A DNA stretch of 47,815 nt from Bacillota bacterium (lineage in GTDB: Bacteria > Bacillota > Clostridia > Acetivibrionales > DSM-1351). Every line of letters starts with the position of its first letter. The stretch's first letter is position 1. This document shows, one piece after another, positions 34,940 through 43,341 of the stretch. The stretch covers positions 1-47,815 of the forward strand of contig JAEYTP010000139.1 of assembly GCA_023433945.1 (NCBI GenBank), in the 5' to 3' direction. The translations under genes were made by a program, and so were the position numbers. The notes beneath the pieces were generated by a model, which made no database searches, was not told where the DNA came from, and saw nothing but the letters and a program-made list of their open reading frames with translations.

Positions 34940-35644
34940 ATGGTAAATAATGATAAGCTTCTACAAAACGCTGCTCTACTGGAAGAAAAAATTCAGTATA
35001 TCTTTAAAAATAAGGAGCACATCTTTACAGCTATAACTCATAGCTCATTTGCTAATGAAAAAAGAATGAAAAATCCAAAGTATAATGAAAGAATAGAGTT
35101 TTTAGGGGACTCAGTGCTTGGTCTGGTAATAAGTGAGTACCTCTACAAGATGTACCCCAATTTGCCAGAGGGTGTCCTCACTATAACCCGCTCAAAGATT
35201 GTGTGCGAGAATTCTTTAGCTAAATGTGCAAATGATATTGAGCTCGGCAGGTTCCTGATGCTAGGACGTGGAGAAGAGCAGTCGGGCGGTAGAAAGAAGC
35301 TTTCAATTCTGTCGGACGCATTTGAAGCCCTGATTGGGGCACTTTACCTGGATGGGGGCTTCGAATTGGCGAAAGTCTTCATTTTGAAATACATGGAGAA
35401 TATTATTAAAAACTGTGTTGAAGGTAAGGTTTTTTATGATTTTAAGACACAGCTTCAGGAAACAGTACAAAAAAAGAGTGATCAGACTATAGCATACAAG
35501 CTTGTGGAGGAGAGCGGCCCCGACCACAACAAAACGTTTGTGTCGCAGGTTTATATAAACAATGTTGTGTTTGGCACAGGGGCTGGACATTCAAAAAAGG
35601 AATCAGAACAAAATGCAGCCAAAAACGCTTTGGAGCATATGTAA
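34940..35644 (+). CDS. rnc: Ribonuclease III
   Basis: RNase III cleaves double-stranded RNA in rRNA processing and decay. The 234-residue protein has the catalytic RIEFLGDSVLG motif, SDAFEALIGALYLD with the second acidic pair, and a C-terminal double-stranded RNA-binding domain with the GHSKKESEQNAAKNALE signature. The start is uncertain: ATG 34940 gives a family-like N-terminus but its AGAAAGG site is 14 bases away. An open frame extends back to 34814 and includes repeat-derived sequence, which I do not regard as coding. It follows fabF as in many Clostridia. Confidence 0.93.
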   Translation: MVNNDKLLQNAALLEEKIQYIFKNKEHIFTAITHSSFANEKRMKNPKYNERIEFLGDSVLGLVISEYLYKMYPNLPEGVLTITRSKIVCENSLAKCANDIELGRFLMLGRGEEQSGGRKKLSILSDAFEALIGALYLDGGFELAKVFILKYMENIIKNCVEGKVFYDFKTQLQETVQKKSDQTIAYKLVEESGPDHNKTFVSQVYINNVVFGTGAGHSKKESEQNAAKNALEHM

Positions 35645-35672
35645 AATAAGCGTGTGCTAAATATTTATTTCT

Positions 35673-36716
35673 ATGATAGTACAAATGTACAAGGAGTGGT
35701 TAAATATTAAAAAACACATAGTAATACCTGTATTTGTGCCACATAAGGGTTGCCCTTTTGATTGTATATTCTGCAATCAAAAAACCATTAGCGGACAAGT
35801 AAAAGAGGCAAGTGAGCAGGAAATTCGTGATAGTATACAAAGCTACTTAAGTGGTGCAGGAGATGCCTTTGTTGAAATAGGCTTTTACGGTGGCAGCTTT
35901 ACAGGAATTCCAAAAGAAGAGCAGATTAGATACCTTGAAATAGGCAACAGCTATATACAGTCTGGCAGGGTTAAAGCATTAAGACTTTCAACCAGACCAG
36001 ATTATATTAATGAGGATATACTAGAATTACTTAAAAAATATGGCGTAAAGACTATTGAACTTGGAGTGCAGAGCCTTCATGATGATGTGCTTAGAATTAC
36101 TTGTAGGGGACATAGTAGTGAGGTTGTAACGCATTCTTCGCATTTGATCAAAAAATATGGCTTTACACTTGGAATCCAGACAATGATAGGCTTGCCTGGT
36201 GATACGAGAGATAAAGCTATAGAGACTGCAAAAAGGGTTATAGAGCTAAAGCCTAATATTGTAAGAATTTATCCAACCTTGGTTATTACCAATACTTATC
36301 TTGAAAAGCTTTACCACAGTGGAAAATATTGTCCCTTATCTTTAGAAGATGCCGTTGATCTGAGCGCTGAGTTACTCGATATGTATCAAGCTAATAATAT
36401 AAATGTAATAAGGATTGGTCTTCAACCAACAGATAATATCAGTGAGAGCGGTGAAGTAGTGGCAGGTCCATTCCATGCTGCTTTTCGTCAATTAGTAGAG
36501 TCAAGGAATATTCTAAGAAAAATGTGTAGATATATTGAAAGTAATAGCTTAAATGACTGTAAAAATGTAGCAATATCCTGTAGTTCCAGGTTGGTATCTG
36601 ATGTTGTAGGTCAAAAGAGAATAAATATAGAACTACTTAAGCAAAAATATGGCTTTATTTGTGTTAAAATTGTTCAGGATAATAGCCAAAAACTATTTAG
36701 TATTTCCAAAATATAA
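35673..36716 (+). CDS. Radical SAM protein (Elp3-like family)
   Basis: The 347-residue radical SAM enzyme has the cluster motif CPFDCIFCNQ, with the family N-terminus IPVFVPHKG, a GGSFTG motif and a SAM-binding segment IQTMIGLPGDT. It resembles small Elp3-like, coproporphyrinogen-oxidase-like proteins often found right behind rnc in Clostridia; the substrate is not known. The start is uncertain. ATG 35673 and ATG 35685 lack an SD, whereas AAGGAG at 35691-35696 points to a rare ATT at 35706, where homology-like sequence begins (KKHIVIPVFV). Confidence 0.85.
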   Translation: MIVQMYKEWLNIKKHIVIPVFVPHKGCPFDCIFCNQKTISGQVKEASEQEIRDSIQSYLSGAGDAFVEIGFYGGSFTGIPKEEQIRYLEIGNSYIQSGRVKALRLSTRPDYINEDILELLKKYGVKTIELGVQSLHDDVLRITCRGHSSEVVTHSSHLIKKYGFTLGIQTMIGLPGDTRDKAIETAKRVIELKPNIVRIYPTLVITNTYLEKLYHSGKYCPLSLEDAVDLSAELLDMYQANNINVIRIGLQPTDNISESGEVVAGPFHAAFRQLVESRNILRKMCRYIESNSLNDCKNVAISCSSRLVSDVVGQKRINIELLKQKYGFICVKIVQDNSQKLFSISKI

Positions 36717-36743
36717 AAAAGTACAAATTCCTAAATGTAAAAA

Positions 36744-36772
36744 GAAGGAATTTGGTGGAAAATATAGAATAT
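36744..36772 (+). promoter_or_regulatory. SigH-type promoter of spoVS
   Basis: GAAGGAATT (36744-36752) and ATAGAATAT (36764-36772) are separated by 11 bases and match RnAGGAwWW-N11/12-RnnGAATWW at every constrained position. SigH controls spoVS in B. subtilis. Confidence 0.85.
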
Positions 36773-36826
36773 AAACATATGCTTGTTATATATTTTTTTA
36801 TTTTGCTATTTTTAGGAGGATGTTTT

Positions 36827-37087
36827 ATGGAGGTACTAAAGGTTTCAGCTAATTCACAGCCTAAATCTGTTGCAGGAGCTTTAGCAGCAGTGCTGCGTGA
36901 CAACAATTATGCAGAAATACAGGCAGTTGGTGCGGGGGCAGTTAATCAGGCAGTCAAAGCCATAGCTATTACTAGAGGCTTTGTTGCACCAAATGGTATT
37001 GATTTGGTGGCGGTTCCTGCATTTGCAGAAGTAAGCATTGACGGAGAAGAGAGGACAGCTATTAAGTTCTATATACAACCTCGTTAG
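36827..37087 (+). CDS. spoVS: Stage V sporulation protein S
   Basis: SpoVS is a conserved small protein of the Alba-like fold that affects sporulation and septation, possibly by binding nucleic acid. The 86-residue protein has the near-invariant family sequence VLKVSANSQPKSVAGALAAV, GAGAVNQAVKAIAI and FAEVSIDGEERTAIKFYI. ATG 36827 is used because AGGAGGA at 36814-36820 is seven bases away; an upstream frame back to 36752 would begin inside the SigH promoter. It is read alone and ends before two hairpins. Confidence 0.97.
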   Translation: MEVLKVSANSQPKSVAGALAAVLRDNNYAEIQAVGAGAVNQAVKAIAITRGFVAPNGIDLVAVPAFAEVSIDGEERTAIKFYIQPR

Positions 37088-37130
37088 TCTTGAACAAATT
37101 TGAAGAATCTATATGATGATTTCAAAAAAT

Positions 37131-37210
37131 AGGCTCGCTTTTTTTGCGAGCCTAGATTATTAAACACGAACAAATAGAAAAGTTAGGTATCACATTACCT
37201 AACTTTTTTT
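37131..37210 (+). terminator. Two hairpins after spoVS, the second an intrinsic terminator
   Basis: AGGCTCGC (37131-37138) pairs with GCGAGCCT (37146-37153) around seven T's, but lacks a T tract downstream. AAAAGTTAGGTA (37178-37189) pairs with TACCTAACTTTT (37196-37207), which runs into T's and is a true terminator for spoVS. Confidence 0.82.
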
Positions 37211-37326
37211 ATTTCATACTATTCCCAAATACATAAAAAAATTATATTATTTTAAATAATTAGTGAACAAAATACTTTTATTATTAGTATAAAATATAGA
37301 ACGTTCAAAGAAAGGTGATTTAAGTC

Positions 37327-37851
37327 TTGGGTAGTACAGATGAATATCTTGTTAGCAGTGCTCAACAAGGAAATAGGCATGCCCTTGCTCAGCTACTGCA
37401 AAATAACTATACTGTCGTTTTCAAGTACTGTCTTAAACTCACTTTGAATAAAGAAGATGCACAGGACATAACTCAGGAAACTATGGCAAAAGCTGTAGAA
37501 AAAATTCAAATATTTGACGGTTCAAGAGCCATATTTAGCACTTGGCTTATTACTATTGCCAAAAATATATGGCTGACCAGTGTCCGAAGAAAAAAGCAAT
37601 TTGAAAACTATAGCAGGGCACAGATTGTAAATGAAGACTTTTTTAGTCCAATAGACAATATGTTCGAGAATGAAGATTTGGTGCGGGCAGTAAATAAATT
37701 GTCTCCCAAACTTAAAGCACCAATAGTACTAAAATATAATTTTGATTATTCATATGAAGCTATTGCCAAGACATTAGCAATACCGCTAGGAACGGTGAAA
37801 TCTAGGATTTCCAATGCATTAAAGTTTTTGGGAAAGGAGCTGGAAATATAG
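37327..37851 (+). CDS. ECF-type RNA polymerase sigma factor (SigY-like)
   Basis: The 174-residue sigma factor has sigma-70 region 2 (about 15-80; CLKLTLNKEDAQDITQETMAK, FSTWLITIAKNIWL) and region 4 (about 115-170; ALTIPLGTVKSR-like AIPLGTVKSRISNALKFLG). The start is TTG 37327 with AAAGGTG nine bases upstream. A TGAACA box at 37264 resembles the SigY -35, so the gene may be autoregulated. The following genes match the B. subtilis sigY-yxlCDEFG order, with YxlC/D/E-type membrane proteins and the YxlFG ABC pair; that suggests the same logic, in which the small proteins restrain the sigma factor. Confidence 0.85.
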   Translation: MGSTDEYLVSSAQQGNRHALAQLLQNNYTVVFKYCLKLTLNKEDAQDITQETMAKAVEKIQIFDGSRAIFSTWLITIAKNIWLTSVRRKKQFENYSRAQIVNEDFFSPIDNMFENEDLVRAVNKLSPKLKAPIVLKYNFDYSYEAIAKTLAIPLGTVKSRISNALKFLGKELEI

Positions 37852-38300
37852 TGGATATAGACAATTATAAAGATAAGGGTCAAGACATAGATAAAGGTCA
37901 AAACATAAATAAAGGGAAAGACATAGATAAAGGTTTAGACATAGATAAACGCAAGGATATGGATATAGGCAGGTATGCAAACAAAGATAATGGGCGAGAT
38001 AATGAAGCTAAAATTAGCGATGATTTTAATACTATTGCCCAAAAAATTGATAATACTGACCTAGAACAACCAGAATTGATGAATATGGTTGAGTTTGTTA
38101 CAAATGAGCAGTCCAAATTAGCTGAAAGGAATAACAGACAGCTTGCTGTTTTTAGCTGTGTAGGGTTTGCTATTTTATCAGTATTAATTATGTTATATAT
38201 AGCAAATGCATTTATATTTTTGATTGCCGAAGCGGCTTTGATTTCAGTACCAGCTATCTTACTGCTTACAGTAAGGAGGCGTGCAAATGAGCGTACATGA
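37851..38300 (+). CDS. Membrane protein with hexapeptide repeats, probable SigY-operon regulator (YxlC-like)
   Basis: The 149-residue protein starts at GTG 37851, overlapping the sigma-factor stop by one base. Residues about 5-35 are five to six hexapeptide repeats of the form DKGQDI (18-bp DNA repeat). A highly charged middle region follows, with a helix at about 65-90. Two hydrophobic segments (about 98-118 and 119-142) end before a basic tail. By position it corresponds to the anti-sigma YxlC of B. subtilis, which is also a short protein with two predicted membrane segments. The repeat tail is not seen in that family, so the identity rests on context. Confidence 0.6.
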   Translation: MDIDNYKDKGQDIDKGQNINKGKDIDKGLDIDKRKDMDIGRYANKDNGRDNEAKISDDFNTIAQKIDNTDLEQPELMNMVEFVTNEQSKLAERNNRQLAVFSCVGFAILSVLIMLYIANAFIFLIAEAALISVPAILLLTVRRRANERT

Positions 38301-38508
38301 TCTATTATATAATCCACCGATATGGCTAGTAGTAATTGCATTGATTTTTGTTTTTTGCCAAGGAGTTTGTATTTTTAGAGATGCACAGAAAAGAGGGAGG
38401 TATCCTTGGCTGTGGGGGCTTTGGGGTATTTCAAATTTCCCAACACCACTTATAGTATACTATTTTGCAGTTGTTAGAAGGGATAAAAGGGGGAGAAAAA
38501 ATGCTTAA
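38287..38508 (+). CDS. Small membrane protein, YxlD/YxlE-like (PLDc_N type)
   Basis: The 73-residue protein has two hydrophobic segments (about 10-28, 48-63) and the family-like signature IFRDAQKRGRYPWLWGLWGI...PTPLIVYY. Comparable proteins in the B. subtilis SigY operon are negative regulators of the sigma factor. ATG 38287 is chosen because GGAGG (38275-38279) precedes it; GTG 38281 lies too close. It overlaps its upstream neighbour by 14 bases and the ABC ATPase by 8, a tightly coupled operon. Confidence 0.75.
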   Translation: MSVHDLLYNPPIWLVVIALIFVFCQGVCIFRDAQKRGRYPWLWGLWGISNFPTPLIVYYFAVVRRDKRGRKNA

Positions 38509-39214
38509 GATTAATAATCTTTCAAAGACATACAAGACTGGTAAAAAGGCAGTTGATAATTTATCGCTAGAAGTAAAGCCAGGAGATATTTTTGGCTTCA
38601 TAGGTCACAATGGAGCAGGAAAAACCACAACGATTAAATGTGTAACGGGATTGTTGGAGTTTACAGAGGGAGAGATACTCATCAATGGTAAATCAATAAA
38701 AACTCAGGATATTGAATGTAAAAGAGAAATGGCATATATTCCTGATAATCCTGATATATATGAAAACATGACGGGCATACAATACCTCAATTTTGTTTGT
38801 GATATTTTTGGTATATCAAAGAAAGAAAGAGAACAATCCATAAAGAAATATGCTGATGCCTTTGAGCTCACGTCAAGCTTAGGAGATATCATATCAGCGT
38901 ATTCACATGGTATGAAACAAAAGCTGGCTCTTATTTCTGCATTTATTCACAAGCCAAAATTACTGGTACTGGATGAGCCTTTTGTAGGCTTGGATCCTGT
39001 AGCCTCACACCTTTTGAAGGGATATATGAAGGAGCTGTGTGATCAAGGTGGAGCAATATTCTTTTCAACGCATGTTCTTGAAGTTGCTGAAAAGCTATGC
39101 AATAAGATAGCCATCATTAAGGGCGGTAAGCTAATAGCATGTGGAAACACCGATGAAGTCAAGGGCGATAATTCCCTTGAAAAATTATTTTTGGAGTTGA
39201 TTGATCATGAATAA
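38501..39214 (+). CDS. ABC transporter ATP-binding protein (YxlF-like)
   Basis: The 237-residue ABC ATPase has Walker A GHNGAGKTT, a Q-loop region, the signature region SAYSHGMKQKLALISAF (a SYSHGMKQ variant) and Walker B LLVLDEPFVGLD, with the switch histidine in FSTHVLEV. It is of the CcmA/ABC-2 export type and pairs with the permease that follows. The start is ATG 38501, with AGGGGGAG eight bases before. It overlaps both neighbours. By order it matches YxlF, ATPase of the SigY operon. Confidence 0.9.
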   Translation: MLKINNLSKTYKTGKKAVDNLSLEVKPGDIFGFIGHNGAGKTTTIKCVTGLLEFTEGEILINGKSIKTQDIECKREMAYIPDNPDIYENMTGIQYLNFVCDIFGISKKEREQSIKKYADAFELTSSLGDIISAYSHGMKQKLALISAFIHKPKLLVLDEPFVGLDPVASHLLKGYMKELCDQGGAIFFSTHVLEVAEKLCNKIAIIKGGKLIACGNTDEVKGDNSLEKLFLELIDHE

Positions 39215-40802
39215 TACAATTCTGCTAATAAAAGCTCAGTTGATTAATTCACTGGGTATTAACAAATTAAAAAAGGGATCCACATTCAAGGACAAAGTTA
39301 AGTTTGGACTTTTTGTAGCACTGATGGTATTTGTTGCACTGGTCATTTTTGCTCAAATGACTGCTTACGCTTGGGTTTCATCAGATTATCTAGCAAAAGT
39401 TAATGCAATGAATGTACTAATTATTGTTGGAGTATTATTGTCTATCCTTTTATGCTTATTCATGTCCATCTCTAAGGCAACTGGATATTTATTTGCATTT
39501 AAGGATTTTGACTTGCTCATGTCATTGCCAATTTCAAAGCGTTCTATATTAACTAGCAAGCTATTTATGATAGTCCTTACAAATGCCGGTTTATCACTGA
39601 TTATAGGCTTTCCATTCTTAATGATGTACGGAATCAGGACGTCAGCTCATGCTGTATTTTATGTTTTGGCATTTACTTTACTTGTTATAGTTAGTTTGGT
39701 TCCAGTAGTATTCGGAGCCATTATATCGCTGCTACTAGGGAGAATATCAGCAAAATCAAGGTATACCAACCTAATACTGATTGTAAGCTCGTTTGCTGTA
39801 TTTGGTGCATTCATGATGGGGATGTTATCTATAAATTCCTTAACCACTGATAACATTTCACAAATTGTTGATGTATTGAGGTCATTTAATTCCGTATATT
39901 ATCCATTTGGGTTGTTTGTTGACGCACTTGAAAACTTGAGTATTATTTCTTTAGTTATATTTGTTGCTATTTCTATTATTATTTATATGATATTTGTTTT
40001 TGCTTTTTCTCGCAGCTTTAAATCAATAAATACTAAAATGCAGGAAAAGTATAAAGCCTCAGACTATAAAATGACTGAACTAAAGGTACAGACCAAAGCG
40101 GTTGCACTTTTTAAAAAGGAGATTGGCTTTTTCTTTTCATCGTTTATATATGTATTCAATATGGGATTTGGGGTAATAATGATGGTTATCTCAACAATTA
40201 TGTTAATATTAAGCAGGTCGGAAATAACAAAGATTTTTTCATTGGTGCCTATGAATTTATCTATGGCGCTTCTTGTAACACTGATAATGGCACTGTGTAC
40301 ATCTCTGTGTTGTACAACAGCACCATCCATTTCGCTAGAGGGAAAGAATATTTGGGTAATCAAAACAATGCCTATAAAGGTAATTGATATTTTCAAGGGT
40401 AAGATGTGGGTTAATATTGTGGTCACTGCTCCAATCATGATAATATGTACAACTATATTAGCTATAATATTCAAGTTCAAGGCTATAGAATATATCCTAG
40501 CGGTAGCTATTGGTTGTGGCTATAGTGTGTTAATAGCTTTAATTGGTCTTATCATTAATCTGCATTTTCCAAAGATGGAGTGGAATGCACAGGTTACTGT
40601 TATCAAACAGAGTGCTAGCGTAACAATCGCTGTTGGTGCAGGTTTCCTAGTTACTTTGGTTCCGATGATATTATTTGCAGTGATACAGCCTTCTAATTTG
40701 GAATTGTTTAAACTAATATGGTTTGCAGTTGTTGCGCTAGTGGCTTGGGGATGCTACGAATATCTCAAAAAAAGAGGGACTGAATTGTTTAGAGCTCTAT
40801 AG
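39207..40802 (+). CDS. ABC transporter permease of the SigY-like operon
   Basis: The 531-residue protein has about twelve hydrophobic segments, arranged in two groups around a polar middle region (about 275-300), and begins inside the ATPase end (ATG 39207, eight bases overlap). It lacks known catalytic motifs and its length is larger than the usual ABC-2 permease of about 250-300 residues. It is probably an ABC-2-like exporter membrane subunit. By position it matches the B. subtilis YxlG slot, although it is much longer. The operon ends at the terminator at 40870. Confidence 0.82.
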   Translation: MNNTILLIKAQLINSLGINKLKKGSTFKDKVKFGLFVALMVFVALVIFAQMTAYAWVSSDYLAKVNAMNVLIIVGVLLSILLCLFMSISKATGYLFAFKDFDLLMSLPISKRSILTSKLFMIVLTNAGLSLIIGFPFLMMYGIRTSAHAVFYVLAFTLLVIVSLVPVVFGAIISLLLGRISAKSRYTNLILIVSSFAVFGAFMMGMLSINSLTTDNISQIVDVLRSFNSVYYPFGLFVDALENLSIISLVIFVAISIIIYMIFVFAFSRSFKSINTKMQEKYKASDYKMTELKVQTKAVALFKKEIGFFFSSFIYVFNMGFGVIMMVISTIMLILSRSEITKIFSLVPMNLSMALLVTLIMALCTSLCCTTAPSISLEGKNIWVIKTMPIKVIDIFKGKMWVNIVVTAPIMIICTTILAIIFKFKAIEYILAVAIGCGYSVLIALIGLIINLHFPKMEWNAQVTVIKQSASVTIAVGAGFLVTLVPMILFAVIQPSNLELFKLIWFAVVALVAWGCYEYLKKRGTELFRAL

Positions 40803-40869
40803 TGTTTGAATTAATAGTGATATCAAATCTTTTAAGTTTAATTTAAAATATTATATAATCCTTAGTTAA

Positions 40870-40913
40870 AACCCCTTTTGTTAGAATAATCAATAAAAGG
40901 GGTTAACTTTTTT
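40870..40913 (+). terminator. Terminator of the SigY-like operon
   Basis: AACCCCTTTT (40870-40879) pairs with AAAAGGGGTT (40895-40904), and six T's follow after AAC. Confidence 0.85.
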
Positions 40914-41005
40914 ATTGCACTAGTACACTTGTGACATGCTACTAATTTTGATATAGTAGTAATATTATTTCGTTGGAATATTATTACATGCGAGGCGTAA
41001 AACAT

Positions 41006-41084
41006 TTAAGTATAATAAATGTATTTTGGAATAATAAACGCAATTGAAAAAAATAAACGCAATTAAGTATAACAAATGCATTTG
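41006..41084 (+). repeat. Repeat mosaic in the gap before the second MoxR operon
   Basis: TTAAGTATAAYAAATGYATTTTG-like copies lie at 41006-41028 and 41063-41084; AATAAACGCAATT lies at 41033-41045 and 41052-41064. TGCGAGGC at 40989-40996 also occurs in the iorA-iorB repeat. The remaining gap (40803-41135) has nothing else I recognise. Confidence 0.75.
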
Positions 41085-41135
41085 TACAGAGTTAATACGC
41101 TATAATAGAATTTTACATAAGGAAGGTATATAATT

Positions 41136-42080
41136 ATGGAGCTGCAAGATATAAGCGTCTTGGGTAAGAGAATAAAGGATAATGTTTCAAAGGTTATTGT
41201 GGGGAAGGAAGATATAATAGACCTTTCGTTAATTTGCATCATTACCGGTGGGCACATGCTTTTAGAAGATGTCCCTGGGACAGGAAAGACCGTAATGGCA
41301 AAGGCATTGGCCGCTTCATTGGATTGTAGTTTTCATAGAATTCAGTTTACTCCCGATTTGCTGCCCTCTGATATTACCGGTATAAACTTCTATAATCAAA
41401 AGGAAAGTGCATTTACTTTTAGACCAGGGCCAATTTTCTCAAATATAGTACTGGCTGATGAGATTAACAGAGCAACACCCAGAACCCAATCAGCAATGCT
41501 TGAATGTATGGAAGAGCGCCAAGTTACAATAGATGGTGAAACCACTGCTCTTGCAAACCCTTTTTTGGTCATTGCGACACAGAATCCCGTTGAGATACAG
41601 GGTACTTTTCCTTTACCAGAGGCGCAGCTGGATAGATTTCTTATCAAAACAGCCATGGGCTACCCCGATAATGAGGATGGGATGAATATTCTCAAAAGAT
41701 TTAAGCAAAGCAATCCATTATCTGAATTAAAGCCTGTTGCTTCGGCTCAGCAATTGATGGAGGCATCTATGATATATAACAAAACGGAGGTTTCTGAAGA
41801 TTTATTGGCATATATCATTGCAATTGCAGAAGCGTCTCGTAAACACCATGAGGTTTACCTAGGAGTAAGTCCGCGTGGTACGTTGAGCCTACTAAAGGCG
41901 GTACAGGTACGTGCTCTTTTGAGTGGTAGGACTTTTGTTACGCCCGATGATATCAAAGCCATGGCAGTTCCTGTGTTATCACATAGAATCGTTTCAAAGG
42001 GTATTACCCATGAAAACTTAGATGCCGGCAAAAAGATAATTATGGACATATTGTCACATACCGAAGTGCCCAAGGAATAG
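41136..42080 (+). CDS. MoxR-family AAA+ ATPase, second cluster
   Basis: The 314-residue AAA+ protein has Walker A GTGKT, Walker B VLADEINRATPRTQ, ATQNPVEIQGTFPLPEAQLDRF and YLGVSPRG. It is clearly a paralogue of the protein at 18145-19110, with the same length and motif order. The start is ATG 41136 after AAGGAAGG. It leads a MoxR-DUF58-DUF4129 unit, which in cluster 1 is MoxR-DUF58-transglutaminase. Confidence 0.93.
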   Translation: MELQDISVLGKRIKDNVSKVIVGKEDIIDLSLICIITGGHMLLEDVPGTGKTVMAKALAASLDCSFHRIQFTPDLLPSDITGINFYNQKESAFTFRPGPIFSNIVLADEINRATPRTQSAMLECMEERQVTIDGETTALANPFLVIATQNPVEIQGTFPLPEAQLDRFLIKTAMGYPDNEDGMNILKRFKQSNPLSELKPVASAQQLMEASMIYNKTEVSEDLLAYIIAIAEASRKHHEVYLGVSPRGTLSLLKAVQVRALLSGRTFVTPDDIKAMAVPVLSHRIVSKGITHENLDAGKKIIMDILSHTEVPKE

Positions 42081-42091
42081 CCAGATGTTTA

Positions 42092-43207
42092 ATGGATGTA
42101 AAAATATATGCATTGAAAGGTTGTGGCAATGTGCTTGTGCAATTGGTCCTTGCTTTACCGGTAATTTTGATATTGGAATACTTTATATATAATCGTTTCA
42201 TGTTAAGGGGCGTTAATTACCAGAGAACTTTTTCACAAGTTCATGTTTTTGAGGGTGAGAAGGTTAATATGGTAGAGGTAATTGAAAATAATAACTTACT
42301 TCCAATACCATGGTTAAAGGCTGAAGCGAGATTTGGCCCGTCCTTTGAATTTGGTGAGATTGAGAATCTTCAAACAATTCAAGGTGGTTATCACAGAAGT
42401 GTTTTCTCTATAATGCCCTTTTACAAGATTAAAAGAACTCATGAGGTTACATGTATACATAGGGGTGAGTACCCTGTTGGCAATGTTACCATCACAAGCG
42501 GAGATGTTTTGGGCCTAATTTCTAAAATAAAAACCTATGACAATGAGGTTGCTATTATCGTATATCCAACACCCCTTGACAATAAACAGCTAGCAAAATG
42601 CTGCAGCTCTCTGCAGGGTGATGTTGTAGTGAGGCGATTTATTAATGCTGACCCATTTATGGTAGCAGGCGTAAGGGATTATGCACCGGGAGATCCGATG
42701 TACTCAATAAACTGGAAAGCCACAGCAAGGACCAACTCATTGCAGGTTTATAAATATGATTTCACTTCTAATTCAAATGTACTTTTTCTCTTCAATATTG
42801 ATACTTGCAGCGACCAAGGGCCTTTTCCAAATGAACAGGAAGCAAAAATGCTAGAATATGCAATAAGGTTTTGCGCATCTGCTGTCAAGACTGTTATTGG
42901 AATGGGCATAGCCGCAGGCTTCTGCTCTAATGCTCACTACAGGGACAGCACAGAGTTTATTAACATTGCTTCGCGTTGCAGTAAGACACAGATATATACT
43001 ATATTTGAGTCACTAGGAAGAATGCAACTCAATAGAACGGTTTCGTTTATTACAATGCTACAAAAGCTCAGAGGCACTATTCCTAAAAATACTGATATAG
43101 TGGTAATTTCGCTGTATGTAGATGAAACCATGCAAGAAGAGCTTACTCTATTGAGGCGTGGAGGATTTAAGGTAGAGGTGTGGAATTTATCGGATTCTAT
43201 GAATTAG
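42092..43207 (+). CDS. DUF58-domain protein, second MoxR cluster
   Basis: The 371-residue protein has one or two N-terminal hydrophobic segments (about 10-30), beta-rich domains and the DUF58 signature VRDYAPGDPMYSINWKATART, then a von Willebrand-like end. The paralogue in cluster 1 is about 27 residues longer. It starts 11 bases after the MoxR gene. AAGGA lies 15 bases before the ATG, a weak distance, so coupling from the upstream stop is likely. Confidence 0.9.
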   Translation: MDVKIYALKGCGNVLVQLVLALPVILILEYFIYNRFMLRGVNYQRTFSQVHVFEGEKVNMVEVIENNNLLPIPWLKAEARFGPSFEFGEIENLQTIQGGYHRSVFSIMPFYKIKRTHEVTCIHRGEYPVGNVTITSGDVLGLISKIKTYDNEVAIIVYPTPLDNKQLAKCCSSLQGDVVVRRFINADPFMVAGVRDYAPGDPMYSINWKATARTNSLQVYKYDFTSNSNVLFLFNIDTCSDQGPFPNEQEAKMLEYAIRFCASAVKTVIGMGIAAGFCSNAHYRDSTEFINIASRCSKTQIYTIFESLGRMQLNRTVSFITMLQKLRGTIPKNTDIVVISLYVDETMQEELTLLRRGGFKVEVWNLSDSMN

Positions 43208-43341
43208 CTTCTATCGAACGTTATTATTTTACAAGTATTTAGTTGCTTGAGTTTTAAAATTTGGTTTGGGTATTTTTTTTAGTCATAAGATTTAAACAAA
43301 TATATACTAATTTTTTTTGAGCTTGATATGGGGGACTTAGG

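Noticed and set aside
36752..36826. 25-residue extension of SpoVS
   Set aside because: It would begin inside the SigH promoter, and SpoVS is normally 86 residues from ATG 36827.
37131..37153. First hairpin after spoVS as a terminator by itself
   Set aside because: The plus strand has no T tract after the stem; the real terminator is the next hairpin at 37178-37210.
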